Positions 38,128-45,320 of a stretch of 64,000 nt of DNA are shown piece after piece; the first letter of the stretch is position 1, and every line of letters begins with the position of its first letter. The notes below the pieces were generated by a model. That model did not search any database. It worked only from the letters and a program-made list of their open reading frames with translations, and had not been told where the DNA came from. Made by a program: the position numbers and the translations under genes. Source of the DNA: Saccharicrinis sp965230625 (GTDB lineage: Bacteria; Bacteroidota; Bacteroidia; Bacteroidales; Marinilabiliaceae); the NCBI GenBank assembly GCA_965230625.1, contig CBDDLL010000001.1, forward strand, positions 4,464,001 to 4,528,000, written 5' to 3'.

Positions 38128-38274
38128 ATTATATTACATCTATTGCCTTACTTGGAAAAGATATAGTAATTGTATATCAAGATGATTGATAAAGCAATTT
38201 ACATAGTACCGAAATTAATGCACTCCACAATCACAGAAATATTATTTTCATAGCTCGTTTAATTGACAATGTTA

Positions 38275-38291
38275 TTAATTCTACTTTAACA
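38275..38291 (+). repeat. Left terminal inverted repeat of the IS701-type element
   Basis: The 17 bases are a perfect reverse complement of 39764-39780. The flanking bases differ (GTTA outside left, CATC outside right). Confidence 0.8.
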
Positions 38292-38536
38292 GATTAAATT
38301 TCATTACGTCATATTCGTTTAATAGATTAATAATTAGTATATTAAGTGCGAGAAAAGGCAAAAAAAAGAAGTGCTATGGGTAACGTGGAAATCTTATAAA
38401 CAAAAATAGAAATTATGGTAAAACACTGCTTGGGGTTAAGACTCGCCTGTGTTCATACCTTTCTAATTATCAGCTTCTTTTCAAGAACAAGACAAAGAAT
38501 AATTTCAACAAAGCTCAAAAATACGTAGAAGGCATA

Positions 38537-39769
38537 GTGCTAAGTGAATTAAATAACATAGAGCGTATAAGTGAAACGTTAGATACGAAGTATCATAAGT
38601 TGCAGCATTTTATTACAGAATCGAATTGGAGTGCACGTGAGGTTATTGATGAAGTTGCAAGTAATGTAAACTCCATGATGCCTCAGGATACTCTTACTGG
38701 CTTACTGATTGATGAAAGTGGATGGGTTAAAAAAGGGACTAAAAGTGTCGGAGTTGGTCACCAATACTGTGGAAATGTTGGTAAGACAGCAAATTCTCAA
38801 GTAGCTGTTTTTGGATGTCTTTGCAATAAAAAATATGCATCCCTAGTTGATACAAGACTCTACCTTCCAAAATCATGGACAACAGATGAAGAACGATGTG
38901 AAGAAGCTGGCATACCGCTAGAAGAGCGTGAATTTAAAACCAAACCGGAACTTGCTTTGGATATAATTACGCATCAATTAGCACAAGGAGTTTCTTTTGA
39001 TTACATTGGTGCAGATGGTCTTTATGGAAATGATATAGCATTTGCACGGGGCATTGATAATCTTGGCCAAATATACATGCTTGATATTCACTCATCTCAA
39101 CATGTTTATCTTGAAAAGCCTGAATTATATTTACCGGAGAGAAAAAGTTCTAAAGGCCCAGCGCCAAAAAAGTTAAAAGCCAGCACATCTTCTATTGCCG
39201 TAAAGGACTACATTGAAACCCTGGGGCCAAAGGATTGGCAATTGATAAAAATCAGGCATTCAGCTAAGGGTATGCTCAAAGGAAGCTTTCATTTTACCAA
39301 AGTATATATTTGGGATAAAAACATTAACTCCGTTGAACAGCGCTTATTAGTGATTTCAAAGCGCCAAACCAAGAATGGAGAAGAGGTTAAATATTCATTT
39401 ACCAATGCTTCTTTGGTTCAGTATACAGAAAAAGTAATTGCTCAAATGCAGGCACAACGCTTCTTTATAGAACATAATTTTAAAGAGCAGAAACAAATAC
39501 TTGGTATGGATCAATTTCAAACCAGAAAATGGCTCTCGTGGTATCATCAAGCTGCTTTAAATATGATGGTTGGAAGTTTTATGATGAAGGAAAAGCTATT
39601 GCTAAAAGAGGATGTTCCCTTATTGTCTGCCCGAGATATAATGGATTTCTTAGTCTTCAAATTCTATAAAGAAATGACAGAAGAAAGAATGTTTGATAAA
39701 ATTATGGAACGGCATCGAAAAAGGCAAATGGATATAAATTACTGTTATTCAAAACAAAAAAAGTGTTAA
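38537..39769 (+). CDS. IS701-family DDE transposase, N-terminus incomplete
   Basis: The transposase shows LLIDESGWVKKGTKSVGVGH (first D), YIGADGLYGND (second D) and RFFIEHNFKEQKQILGMDQF (E), with the QYCG.VGK motif typical of IS701 elements. The GTG at 38537 is only the first start-like codon. The same frame is open back to 38384 and reads NYQLLFKNKTKNNF, then NKAQKYVEGIVL, which belongs to the family N-terminus, yet no ATG is in frame. The ATG at 38415 is in a different frame, so a small indel near 38420-38460 has probably disconnected the start. Activity is doubtful. Confidence 0.82.
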   Translation: MLSELNNIERISETLDTKYHKLQHFITESNWSAREVIDEVASNVNSMMPQDTLTGLLIDESGWVKKGTKSVGVGHQYCGNVGKTANSQVAVFGCLCNKKYASLVDTRLYLPKSWTTDEERCEEAGIPLEEREFKTKPELALDIITHQLAQGVSFDYIGADGLYGNDIAFARGIDNLGQIYMLDIHSSQHVYLEKPELYLPERKSSKGPAPKKLKASTSSIAVKDYIETLGPKDWQLIKIRHSAKGMLKGSFHFTKVYIWDKNINSVEQRLLVISKRQTKNGEEVKYSFTNASLVQYTEKVIAQMQAQRFFIEHNFKEQKQILGMDQFQTRKWLSWYHQAALNMMVGSFMMKEKLLLKEDVPLLSARDIMDFLVFKFYKEMTEERMFDKIMERHRKRQMDINYCYSKQKKC

Positions 39770-39780
39770 AGTAGAATTAA
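39764..39780 (-). repeat. Right terminal inverted repeat of the IS701-type element
   Basis: Perfect reverse complement of 38275-38291. It contains the TAA stop of the transposase (39767-39769). Confidence 0.8.
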
Positions 39781-39889
39781 CATCTGCGTTTACTATTTAC
39801 ACTTTTTACAATTTCAATATACATTGTAAAATTCAATTTTATTGTATAAAACTTCTACTTGATCAAAAATCTATCAAAAAGTTTAATCC

Positions 39890-39919
39890 TTGTAAAATTC
39901 AATAAAATCAGTACTTTTG
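39890..39919 (+). promoter_or_regulatory. Orphan Bacteroidota-type promoter
   Basis: TTG (39890-39892), 19 nt spacer, then TACTTTTG (39912-39919) fits TTG-N19-TAnnTTTG. No plus-strand gene with a start codon follows for 1.8 kb. It might therefore drive a noncoding RNA or the ATG-less frame at 39921-40187, or be chance. Confidence 0.4.
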
Positions 39920-39920
39920 A

Positions 39921-40187
39921 TCAGAGATAAAGAAAATTATTCGTTACAACGTATATACAACTCAATCTCTTTATTCATCAGATTTACAGCGCTTAGAAAA
40001 TTCTGTATCGGAAAGTAAGATTAACTATTTGATTATCAAATACACAAATGCATTAAAATTCTTTTTAACCAATTCTATCAATCTAATTATCAACCGATTA
40101 ATCTTGTGCCATATGTTTTCTTCGGGAATATTTAATTATAATTTCTTTTTACAACTTTGTTATATGAACATCTCTTTAAGTGAGTGA
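39921..40187 (+). other. 88-codon open frame lacking an ATG start
   Basis: From 39921 the frame runs 88 codons to TGA at 40185-40187. It contains protein-like text such as SSDLQRLENSVSESKINYLI and ALKFFLTNSINLIINRLI. The first possible start is a TTG at codon 37. A frame this long is unlikely by chance in DNA this AT-rich, yet no family is recognisable. It is probably a gene fragment left by rearrangement next to the IS element. Confidence 0.3.
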
Positions 40188-40318
40188 GAATTTATTTAGA
40201 ATTACCAACATAATTTTCAACTGACTCCACAATATCTAATTTGATTAATTCCCAATGCTTACCTTTCAAGCAAATGGGATCAAAATCAGTATCTGCCATG
40301 TCAAAATCCGTTAATTTC

Positions 40319-40849
40319 TTAACGATCTCTTCCTTTGTGACTGTATGGGTATCTTTTTTCATAAAAACTCAACATTTCGTCCCATGAAAAAGATTCCATT
40401 AACTCATGTATATCCCAAAAGTCTTTTTTTCTACCGCTATTACCAATAACTTCTAGTTTCATTGCAGCAATCTCCTCTAATTGAGCTAACCTAATACCAT
40501 CATAGTCAACAATGGGATATTGAAACGGATCTGTATAAAATAAATCAACCTTTATGATTTCTTCTTTATTATCACCAATAAGATATGATTTCCCCATACT
40601 ATCGTTACCTCCAAAGCAATAGTCTACATACTTAAAATTTGTTTCAAATAAATTGTCAATCTCATCAAAATCAATTGACTTATATTCCGCATCCGTAAAT
40701 AAATCGATATCAACAGAAATTCTATGTCCAAGAAGTAAACTCAAAGATGTTCCTCCTACAAGCCTAAAAGCATCCAGTTCTTTAAACTGCATTAATTTTG
40801 TAAGAGTATTCAAAAGTAAATCAGAAACTGTTTGATTATAGATTCTCAT
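40319..40849 (-). CDS. AbiEii-type nucleotidyltransferase toxin, C-terminus frameshifted
   Basis: This is a nucleotidyltransferase of the AbiEii/type IV toxin-antitoxin family: LVGGTSLSLLLGHRISVDID (GGT...GHR.S.DID, with D-x-D metal ligands) and IAAMKLEVIGNSGRKKDFWD (the KL.A...R.RKDF.D motif). The frame ends abruptly after YEKRYPYSHKGRDR. On the same strand another frame continues TVTKEEIVKKLTDFDMADTD, then FDPICLKGKHWELIK, to a stop at 40192-40194, exactly the missing family C-terminus. A single indel near 40345-40375 explains this. Intact, the toxin would be about 220 aa. It follows the antitoxin gene by 2 nt. It may be inactive, or the assembly may be wrong here. Confidence 0.82.
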   Translation of the reverse strand: MRIYNQTVSDLLLNTLTKLMQFKELDAFRLVGGTSLSLLLGHRISVDIDLFTDAEYKSIDFDEIDNLFETNFKYVDYCFGGNDSMGKSYLIGDNKEEIIKVDLFYTDPFQYPIVDYDGIRLAQLEEIAAMKLEVIGNSGRKKDFWDIHELMESFSWDEMLSFYEKRYPYSHKGRDR

Positions 40850-40851
40850 AA

Positions 40852-41361
40852 TTAATGTACGTATTTTGCAACATTCTTATCAAATGAATCTAAATAACTA
40901 CTCCCAATATTACGTATCACCTTCTTAACCTCTTCAACTCCATAAAAACTCAAAATTTCAAGTATCTCTGCCTCATTGCCTCTTTCAAAAATACGTTTTA
41001 CAATAGCTCTTTTATTTCTCTTCCAATCTATTTTATCGAAATCAGTATCCCAAAATAAAGCCTTTCTAAGATTCTTCAGGTTCGGAGTGATTTCAGTACC
41101 CTCTTTTAAATAAATCTTCTTAACATCATAACTAGCTTGTAAAAGCATAAAATAGTCATCTTCTACTCCCAATTCCTTCCCTAACTTTACCGATAATTTC
41201 GGATTTATATTTCTTTTTTCTTTTAATATAGCACTAATTGTTTGAGCATGTTCATCTACCATAGAGGCTAAATCTTTATTTTTTAAACCTCGTTTCTTAA
41301 TCTCACGCTTTAGAATAGCTCCTGGGTGAATACCTTTTATTTTATTTATATCCGGTAACAT
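40852..41361 (-). CDS. HTH-DUF6922 antitoxin of the AbiEii-type pair
   Basis: This 169-aa protein has an N-terminal XRE/HigA-like helix-turn-helix (about 9-65, HPGAILKREIKKRGLKNKDL then HAQTISAILKEKRNINPKLS). Its C-terminal DUF6922-type domain contains ALFWDTDFDKIDWKRNKRAI and RIFERGNEAEILEILSFYG (about 104-150). Such proteins precede AbiEii-like toxins in Bacteroidota. It should bind its own promoter and neutralise the toxin encoded 2 nt downstream. The direct repeats at 41431-41459 upstream are candidate operator sites. Confidence 0.82.
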   Translation of the reverse strand: MLPDINKIKGIHPGAILKREIKKRGLKNKDLASMVDEHAQTISAILKEKRNINPKLSVKLGKELGVEDDYFMLLQASYDVKKIYLKEGTEITPNLKNLRKALFWDTDFDKIDWKRNKRAIVKRIFERGNEAEILEILSFYGVEEVKKVIRNIGSSYLDSFDKNVAKYVH

Positions 41362-41430
41362 AGTCTATATTTTAATTATTCAAAATTACAAATCCATTCG
41401 ATTATAAACAAATCTGTTTATTTTTTCCAA

Positions 41431-41459
41431 TATATTCGCTTGTTGAATTATATTCGCTT
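41431..41459. repeat. Direct repeat TATATTCGCTT, possible antitoxin operator
   Basis: TATATTCGCTT occurs at 41431-41441 and 41449-41459, an 18-bp period, 70-98 bp upstream of the antitoxin ATG. The spacing (just under two helical turns) fits cooperative binding of a HTH protein. No experimental support. Confidence 0.4.
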
Positions 41460-41753
41460 TACACTTCTTGTAACATGCGAAGAAGTTAATATCTTCTAAT
41501 TAATTTAGTAAATTCTTGTTGGTAAAAATGGTATTTTGCATCACAAATATGAAATAAGACTCTCGCTTGGAGAGCCCAATAAAATACGTACTTTTGGAAT
41601 ATTATAAAGAAAAACCATGTTACATCATTTTCACACCCCAAACCTTGTATTAGATTGACTTACAGTACCTAGGAAATTCCAAATCTATAACTCCCTCATA
41701 AACAAACTACAATCAACCTCAACATTTGAGCTTAAATTTCAAATCCAAAAAAT

Positions 41754-41761
41754 TATATTTG
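41754..41761 (+). promoter_or_regulatory. -7 promoter box TATATTTG
   Basis: TATATTTG fits the TAnnTTTG consensus and lies 17 nt before the ATG at 41779. This implies a very short leader for the RNA methyltransferase gene. A TTTG at 41725-41728 is the nearest -33 candidate, with a rather long spacing of 25 nt. Confidence 0.5.
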
Positions 41762-41778
41762 CATCCTCAATATAGGAA

Positions 41779-42252
41779 GTGATGATTGATAATTTGGAAC
41801 AAGGGTACTTTGGTATTGGTATACAGAACGGAAAAACACCTGAAAACCTGGGTGTTTTATGGCGCACTGCACAAAACATGGGTGCCAGCTTTATTTTTAC
41901 AGTTGGGAAAAGATACGCAAAACAAGCTTGCGATACTCGCAAGGCAACTGGTGCAATGCCTTATTTTCATTACAACGATTTTGAAGACTTCTACAAACAC
42001 ATTCCTAAAGGAGCTCAATTGGTTGGTGTTGAATTAAACGAAAGATCTGTTTCCTTAGAAACCTTTGAACACCCAAGGCGATGTATTTACCTATTAGGTG
42101 CCGAAGACAATGGCTTAACTAAAGCTGCCATGGATAAATGCCACTTCCTGGTTAAATTTGATTCGCGTGAAAGCATCAATGTAGCGGCTGCCGGAAGCAT
42201 TGTTATGTACGATAGACAGTTAAAAATTAATTACGGGAAAATGACAGTATAA
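41779..42252 (+). CDS. TrmH/SpoU-family RNA methyltransferase
   Basis: This 157-aa SPOUT enzyme has motif 1 GKTPENLGVLWRTAQNMGAS (N and R for RNA/SAM binding), motif 2 IYLLGAEDNGLT and motif 3 SINVAAAGSIVMYDR, forming the trefoil-knot SAM site. It probably 2'-O-methylates a tRNA or rRNA nucleotide. The length is that of a stand-alone catalytic domain (TrmL-size) without an N-terminal RNA-binding domain. The exact target cannot be told from sequence alone. It is monocistronic and convergent with the GH13 gene 28 nt downstream. Confidence 0.88.
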   Translation: MMIDNLEQGYFGIGIQNGKTPENLGVLWRTAQNMGASFIFTVGKRYAKQACDTRKATGAMPYFHYNDFEDFYKHIPKGAQLVGVELNERSVSLETFEHPRRCIYLLGAEDNGLTKAAMDKCHFLVKFDSRESINVAAAGSIVMYDRQLKINYGKMTV

Positions 42253-42280
42253 CAAATTATTAATTGTTAGAATTAGTTTC

Positions 42281-43423
42281 TCAACTTTTTCTTTGTCTAT
42301 ACTTTGACACTAGCTTTTTAAATCCAACAATAAACTCTTCGTTAATATTGTACCAATCAAAAGGTTCTCTTACCTGTAAATCAGAATTTGGGTGAGTTGA
42401 AGCTACAGGTAATGGATTAAAACTACAATTTTCGGTGCCATTATATATCACCACTGGATAACCTAACTTAAAGAGCGATTCAAATGCATTCAGTAATATT
42501 TGAATGTTCCCCTTACAGTGTCTGAGAAACCTATCCATATCATGATTGTCTAAAAAAGTAAACATTATATAATCCTTTGGAACTTTACTAAAATGTTTCT
42601 TAATTTTTGTCCTAATATTTTTATCTCTCAGAATATCTCTCTTGTTTCTAACAGCATTAACAATCAATTGATTTAGTTTAAAGTCTAGTACTCCCGATAA
42701 TTTATTGTAATACTCCAACTGAATTTTCTCCTGAGATACTCCAATCCATTTTCTTATCAACTTATTTTTTAGTCCTAATGTTTTATAGTGTTGTCTTTTT
42801 AATCCGTTAGCCCATGCTTCACCAATAAAAATTGCCTTAGGATATTTATCTACTATTTTAACTTTAAATTCATTCCAAAAATCATGAGATGGACCAATCA
42901 CATGATCTATCCTAAAACCATCAATACCATAAGACATCCAATAATTAGCCACATCTAGCATATAAGCTCTTGCTTCGGGATTATCCAAATTAATTTTGGG
43001 TAGTTCTTTAAAATGTAAAAAGCATAAATAATCATTTGGCCAACTATTAAAAGTAAACCAATCCAGATATTTACTATGCTTATTATGTGTAGCATCCTTA
43101 AAAAAAGGATGTTGCATTGAACAATGGTTGGGAACAAAATCTATTAGAACCTTTAATTTCTTGATTTTAGCTTCTTTTACCAATACTTCAAAATCTTTAT
43201 TTGTACCAAAATGCGCATCTACTCTTTTAAAATTGGTGATGTGATAACCGTGATATGCACTAGTTTCGTAAAAAGGTGAAAGCCAGATAGTATCTATACC
43301 TAAACCAACCAAGTAATCAAGTTTATTAATTACACCTTGTAATGTACCTCCAATAAAATCAGATGTATTTTTAGTATTAGAAAACCCATTAAAACGATCG
43401 ATAAAAATCTGATAAACTATCAT
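42281..43423 (-). CDS. GH13 alpha-amylase-family glycosidase
   Basis: This 380-aa enzyme has the four GH13 conserved regions: I DFVPNH (95-100), II GFRIDHV with nucleophile D173, III FIGEAW with acid/base E202, and IV FLDNHD with D295. It starts directly at the barrel (MIVYQIFIDRF) and has no signal peptide, so it acts in the cytoplasm on imported maltooligosaccharides or glycogen. The C-terminal beta domain is missing or very short, making it smaller than typical family members of 450-600 aa. The gene follows a membrane protein gene by 3 nt. The exact specificity is not visible. Confidence 0.88.
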   Translation of the reverse strand: MIVYQIFIDRFNGFSNTKNTSDFIGGTLQGVINKLDYLVGLGIDTIWLSPFYETSAYHGYHITNFKRVDAHFGTNKDFEVLVKEAKIKKLKVLIDFVPNHCSMQHPFFKDATHNKHSKYLDWFTFNSWPNDYLCFLHFKELPKINLDNPEARAYMLDVANYWMSYGIDGFRIDHVIGPSHDFWNEFKVKIVDKYPKAIFIGEAWANGLKRQHYKTLGLKNKLIRKWIGVSQEKIQLEYYNKLSGVLDFKLNQLIVNAVRNKRDILRDKNIRTKIKKHFSKVPKDYIMFTFLDNHDMDRFLRHCKGNIQILLNAFESLFKLGYPVVIYNGTENCSFNPLPVASTHPNSDLQVREPFDWYNINEEFIVGFKKLVSKYRQRKS

Positions 43424-43426
43424 TTA

Positions 43427-43990
43427 TTAAAACAACTTACAGTATTCATTATATTTTAAAACTCCAGAAACTAATGTAACAATTATTAAAAGTAGATAGA
43501 TCCAACAGAATTTTAACTTTAAAAGAACTTCTTGTTTAAATTCATTTTTTTGTGTTCTTTTCAATTTTAAACATTTATATATTTCAACCATATTGAATTT
43601 CCTTTCTTCACTATTTTGAAGTAAATAGTATTTTTTATCGAATTGATCTATTTCTTTCGAAGTCTCATTTACAATTAAATCCTCTAATAATCGCACTCTT
43701 TCTCTAAAAATCAAAAAATATATCATCCAGTTATATCTTTCTCGCCAAAAGTATCCAAGGATCATTAATAAAAGAAAATGAAAAATTATTGGTATAACAA
43801 CATTCATATCTTCGATTGTAGTATTCCACGAAAAACCAATAATAACACCTGTAAATACAATAGCCCAATTATGCATATGAAAACACATAGTTTGTTGAAA
43901 ATTCATTTTGTTAGTATTAACTGCCAATAGGTTTGAAAGACTTTCTTGATTTGAAATTCTTTGTTTGTTTATTTGGATAGTATCACTCAT
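43427..43990 (-). CDS. Membrane protein upstream of GH13 gene
   Basis: This 187-aa protein has hydrophobic segments at about 38-55 (WAIVFTGVIIGFSW), 66-85 (VIPIIFHFLLLMILGYFW) and 161-181 (FCWIYLLLIIVTLVSGVL). A charged loop containing RYNWMIYFLIFRERVRLLED lies between them. There is no signal peptide and no recognised family. It is separated from the GH13 gene by 3 nt, so the two are co-transcribed, although a functional link is not obvious. Confidence 0.7.
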   Translation of the reverse strand: MSDTIQINKQRISNQESLSNLLAVNTNKMNFQQTMCFHMHNWAIVFTGVIIGFSWNTTIEDMNVVIPIIFHFLLLMILGYFWRERYNWMIYFLIFRERVRLLEDLIVNETSKEIDQFDKKYYLLQNSEERKFNMVEIYKCLKLKRTQKNEFKQEVLLKLKFCWIYLLLIIVTLVSGVLKYNEYCKLF

Positions 43991-44096
43991 GACTTTTAGT
44001 TTTTAAGGTTTGTTGAAATTTCGCCAACAATTAAAGTAATGTCAATACTTAATTTCACCTCATTATAATTTTATCATTCAAATGCATTCGATAGAA

Positions 44097-44129
44097 CTAT
44101 CTCATAATGGTTCTTCCCGTATGAGATAG
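44097..44129. repeat. 10-bp perfect inverted repeat with a competing downstream arm
   Basis: CTATCTCATA (44097-44106) and TATGAGATAG (44120-44129) form a perfect stem with a 13-nt loop. ATGAGA inside the right arm can alternatively pair with TCTCAT at 44133-44138. There is no T-run for a plus-strand terminator. It is either an operator for a dimeric regulator or an RNA hairpin. Confidence 0.55.
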
Positions 44130-44386
44130 GTTTCTCATGGGTCGTTTCATATTAAGAGAAATATCTTAAACTTCATCAAATCATTATATACTGATTTAAT
44201 ATTTCATGCTCACATTAACATGTTAAGCTTTAGGTTTAACAAATCTCTTTCGAAAAACTTATTTATTATACCCATGTACTATATATATTATCTATTTTAA
44301 CCCAAAGGACAACAAACTATAAAACACTGATATTATTACCCTTACAATTACAATGGGATTTTTTGTGTATTTTTGACACGAATTCT

Positions 44387-44417
44387 ATTGTGGATAAAAA
44401 AAATGCTTTTATATTTG
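44387..44417 (+). promoter_or_regulatory. Promoter of the Nudix regulator (TTG-N19-TATATTTG)
   Basis: ATTG (44387-44390) and TATATTTG (44410-44417) are separated by 19 nt, the Bacteroidota consensus. The start site would fall near 44424, inside the adjacent palindrome, leaving a leader of about 14 nt. Confidence 0.7.
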
Positions 44418-44432
44418 TGTCGTAATGACACA
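44416..44432 (+). promoter_or_regulatory. Palindromic operator TGTGTC-N5-GACACA
   Basis: A perfect 6+6 inverted repeat overlaps the last bases of the -7 box and the expected start site, the classical position for a repressor. A degenerate relative (TGTGT-N6-GACAC) lies upstream at about 44364-44379. Nudix-wHTH proteins of the NrtR group bind such palindromes, so autoregulation is likely. Confidence 0.6.
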
Positions 44433-44437
44433 TCAAT

Positions 44438-45142
44438 ATGAACACAGAACAAAAAAAATATACATATGAATATCCAAGACCATCAGTAACAACTGACTGT
44501 GTAATATTTGGATTTGATGGAATAGATCTTAACATCCTACTCATTGAACGAGGAATAGAACCATTTAAAGGTCAGTGGGCTTTACCCGGTGGATTTGTTA
44601 AAATGAATGAAACTACCGAAGAATGTGCCCGCAGAGAATTAGAGGAAGAAACAGGTGTAAAAGACCTATTTATGGAGCAACTCTATACTTTTAGCGATGT
44701 TAACAGAGATCCCAGGGGAAGGGTAATTACTGTTTCTTATTATGCATTAATACGTTCTACCGATTTTAAAGTAATTGGAGGTGATGATGCAAGTGCAGCT
44801 AGATGGTTTCCAATTAAACAAGTGCCAACGTTAGCCTTTGATCACGATATGATTTTAAGGATTGCTCATGACCGATTAAAATCAAAAATCAGGTATCAAC
44901 CTGTTGGTTTTGAATTATTGGAGGAAGTATTTACAATTCCACAAATGCAAAGATTATATGAAGCTATACTTGGTATTAAACTAGATAGAAGGAATTTTAA
45001 CAGAAAAATAATGAATCTGGATATCTTAGAACCTGTTGAAACTAAAATTGAGAGCAACGGTCACAAAGGAGCTCGTCAATTTAAGTTTGACAAGCAAAAA
45101 TATCTTGCCCTCCAAAGTAGAGGAGCAAATTTTGAAATTTAA
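44438..45142 (+). CDS. Nudix-domain transcriptional regulator (NrtR-like)
   Basis: This 234-aa protein has an N-terminal Nudix domain with a complete Nudix box, G52-x5-E58-x7-REL.EETGV (R66, E67, E70, E71, G73). A C-terminal winged helix (about 150-225) follows, with FTIPQMQRLYEAILGIKLDR and RNFNRKIMNLDILE. This is the NrtR-type architecture, in which ADP-ribose or a related nucleotide controls DNA binding. Because the box is intact it may also hydrolyse its ligand. The promoter carries an overlapping palindrome (44416-44432), indicating autoregulation. Downstream are an SPFH gene and a NAD-kinase-like gene, which would fit a NAD-related regulon. In Bacteroides, relatives can instead control sugar use, so the effector is uncertain. 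Confidence 0.85.
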   Translation: MNTEQKKYTYEYPRPSVTTDCVIFGFDGIDLNILLIERGIEPFKGQWALPGGFVKMNETTEECARRELEEETGVKDLFMEQLYTFSDVNRDPRGRVITVSYYALIRSTDFKVIGGDDASAARWFPIKQVPTLAFDHDMILRIAHDRLKSKIRYQPVGFELLEEVFTIPQMQRLYEAILGIKLDRRNFNRKIMNLDILEPVETKIESNGHKGARQFKFDKQKYLALQSRGANFEI

Positions 45143-45171
45143 TCCTATTGTTATTTGAACCTGTAACACAA

Positions 45172-45217
45172 GTCAGACTTTAGCTGTATTTGTCTGACAA
45201 ACCAAAATACAGCTAAA
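45172..45217 (+). promoter_or_regulatory. Two mutually exclusive hairpins upstream of the SPFH gene
   Basis: GTCAGAC (45172-45178) pairs perfectly with GTCTGAC (45192-45198). The 13-nt loop between them, TTTAGCTGTATTT (45179-45191), is the left arm of a second perfect stem with AAATACAGCTAAA (45205-45217). The two stems cannot both form fully. This is the architecture of an attenuator or RNA switch, or of an H-type pseudoknot. It lies between the Nudix regulator and the SPFH gene. Confidence 0.55.
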
Positions 45218-45235
45218 TGGTAGTTACACTCTTAA

Positions 45236-45255
45236 CAATGACTTATAAGTCATTG
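45236..45255. promoter_or_regulatory. 20-bp perfect palindrome, operator candidate
   Basis: CAATGACTTA is followed directly by its reverse complement TAAGTCATTG. With no loop it is better suited as a binding site for a dimeric protein than as an RNA hairpin. It lies 66 bp before the SPFH start. Confidence 0.6.
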
Positions 45256-45320
45256 AATGGAATTACTACATCCTTTTTTGAAGGAAAATTATTTTAAAAC
45301 CTCTTTAAACACAAATTGTT

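Larger units (their letters stand above)
38275..39780 (+). mobile_element. IS701-family insertion sequence (about 1.5 kb)
   Basis: Perfect 17-bp inverted repeats bound the element: TTAATTCTACTTTAACA at 38275-38291 and its reverse complement at 39764-39780. One DDE transposase gene fills it, and its stop codon lies inside the right repeat. The outermost AATT is palindromic. It could be either part of the repeat or a 4-bp target duplication flanking a shorter CTACTTTAACA tip. The transposase start region looks damaged, so the copy may be inactive. Confidence 0.8.
39781..40318. other. Gap between IS element and AbiEii-like gene
   Basis: The 538 nt contain two direct copies of TTGTAAAATTCAAT (39824-39837 and 39890-39903), a consensus-type promoter (39890-39919), an 88-codon open frame without ATG (39921-40187), and the disconnected tail of the AbiEii-like toxin on the minus strand (40192-40340). 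No intact gene is visible. Confidence 0.6.
41362..41778. other. Intergenic region between divergent antitoxin and TrmH-type genes
   Basis: The 417 nt hold an 11-bp direct repeat near the antitoxin start and a TATATTTG promoter box near the methyltransferase start. No coding potential was noted in the rest. Confidence 0.6.
43991..44437. other. Divergent intergenic region with hairpin and Nudix promoter
   Basis: The 447 nt between the minus-strand membrane protein and the plus-strand Nudix regulator contain a 10-bp inverted repeat (44097-44129) and the regulator's promoter and operator (44387-44432). No coding potential was seen. Confidence 0.65.

Noticed and set aside
42250..42269. TAACAA...TTGTTA hairpin between the convergent TrmH-type and GH13 genes
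   Set aside because: The stem is six AT-rich pairs with no T-run; too weak to call a terminator.
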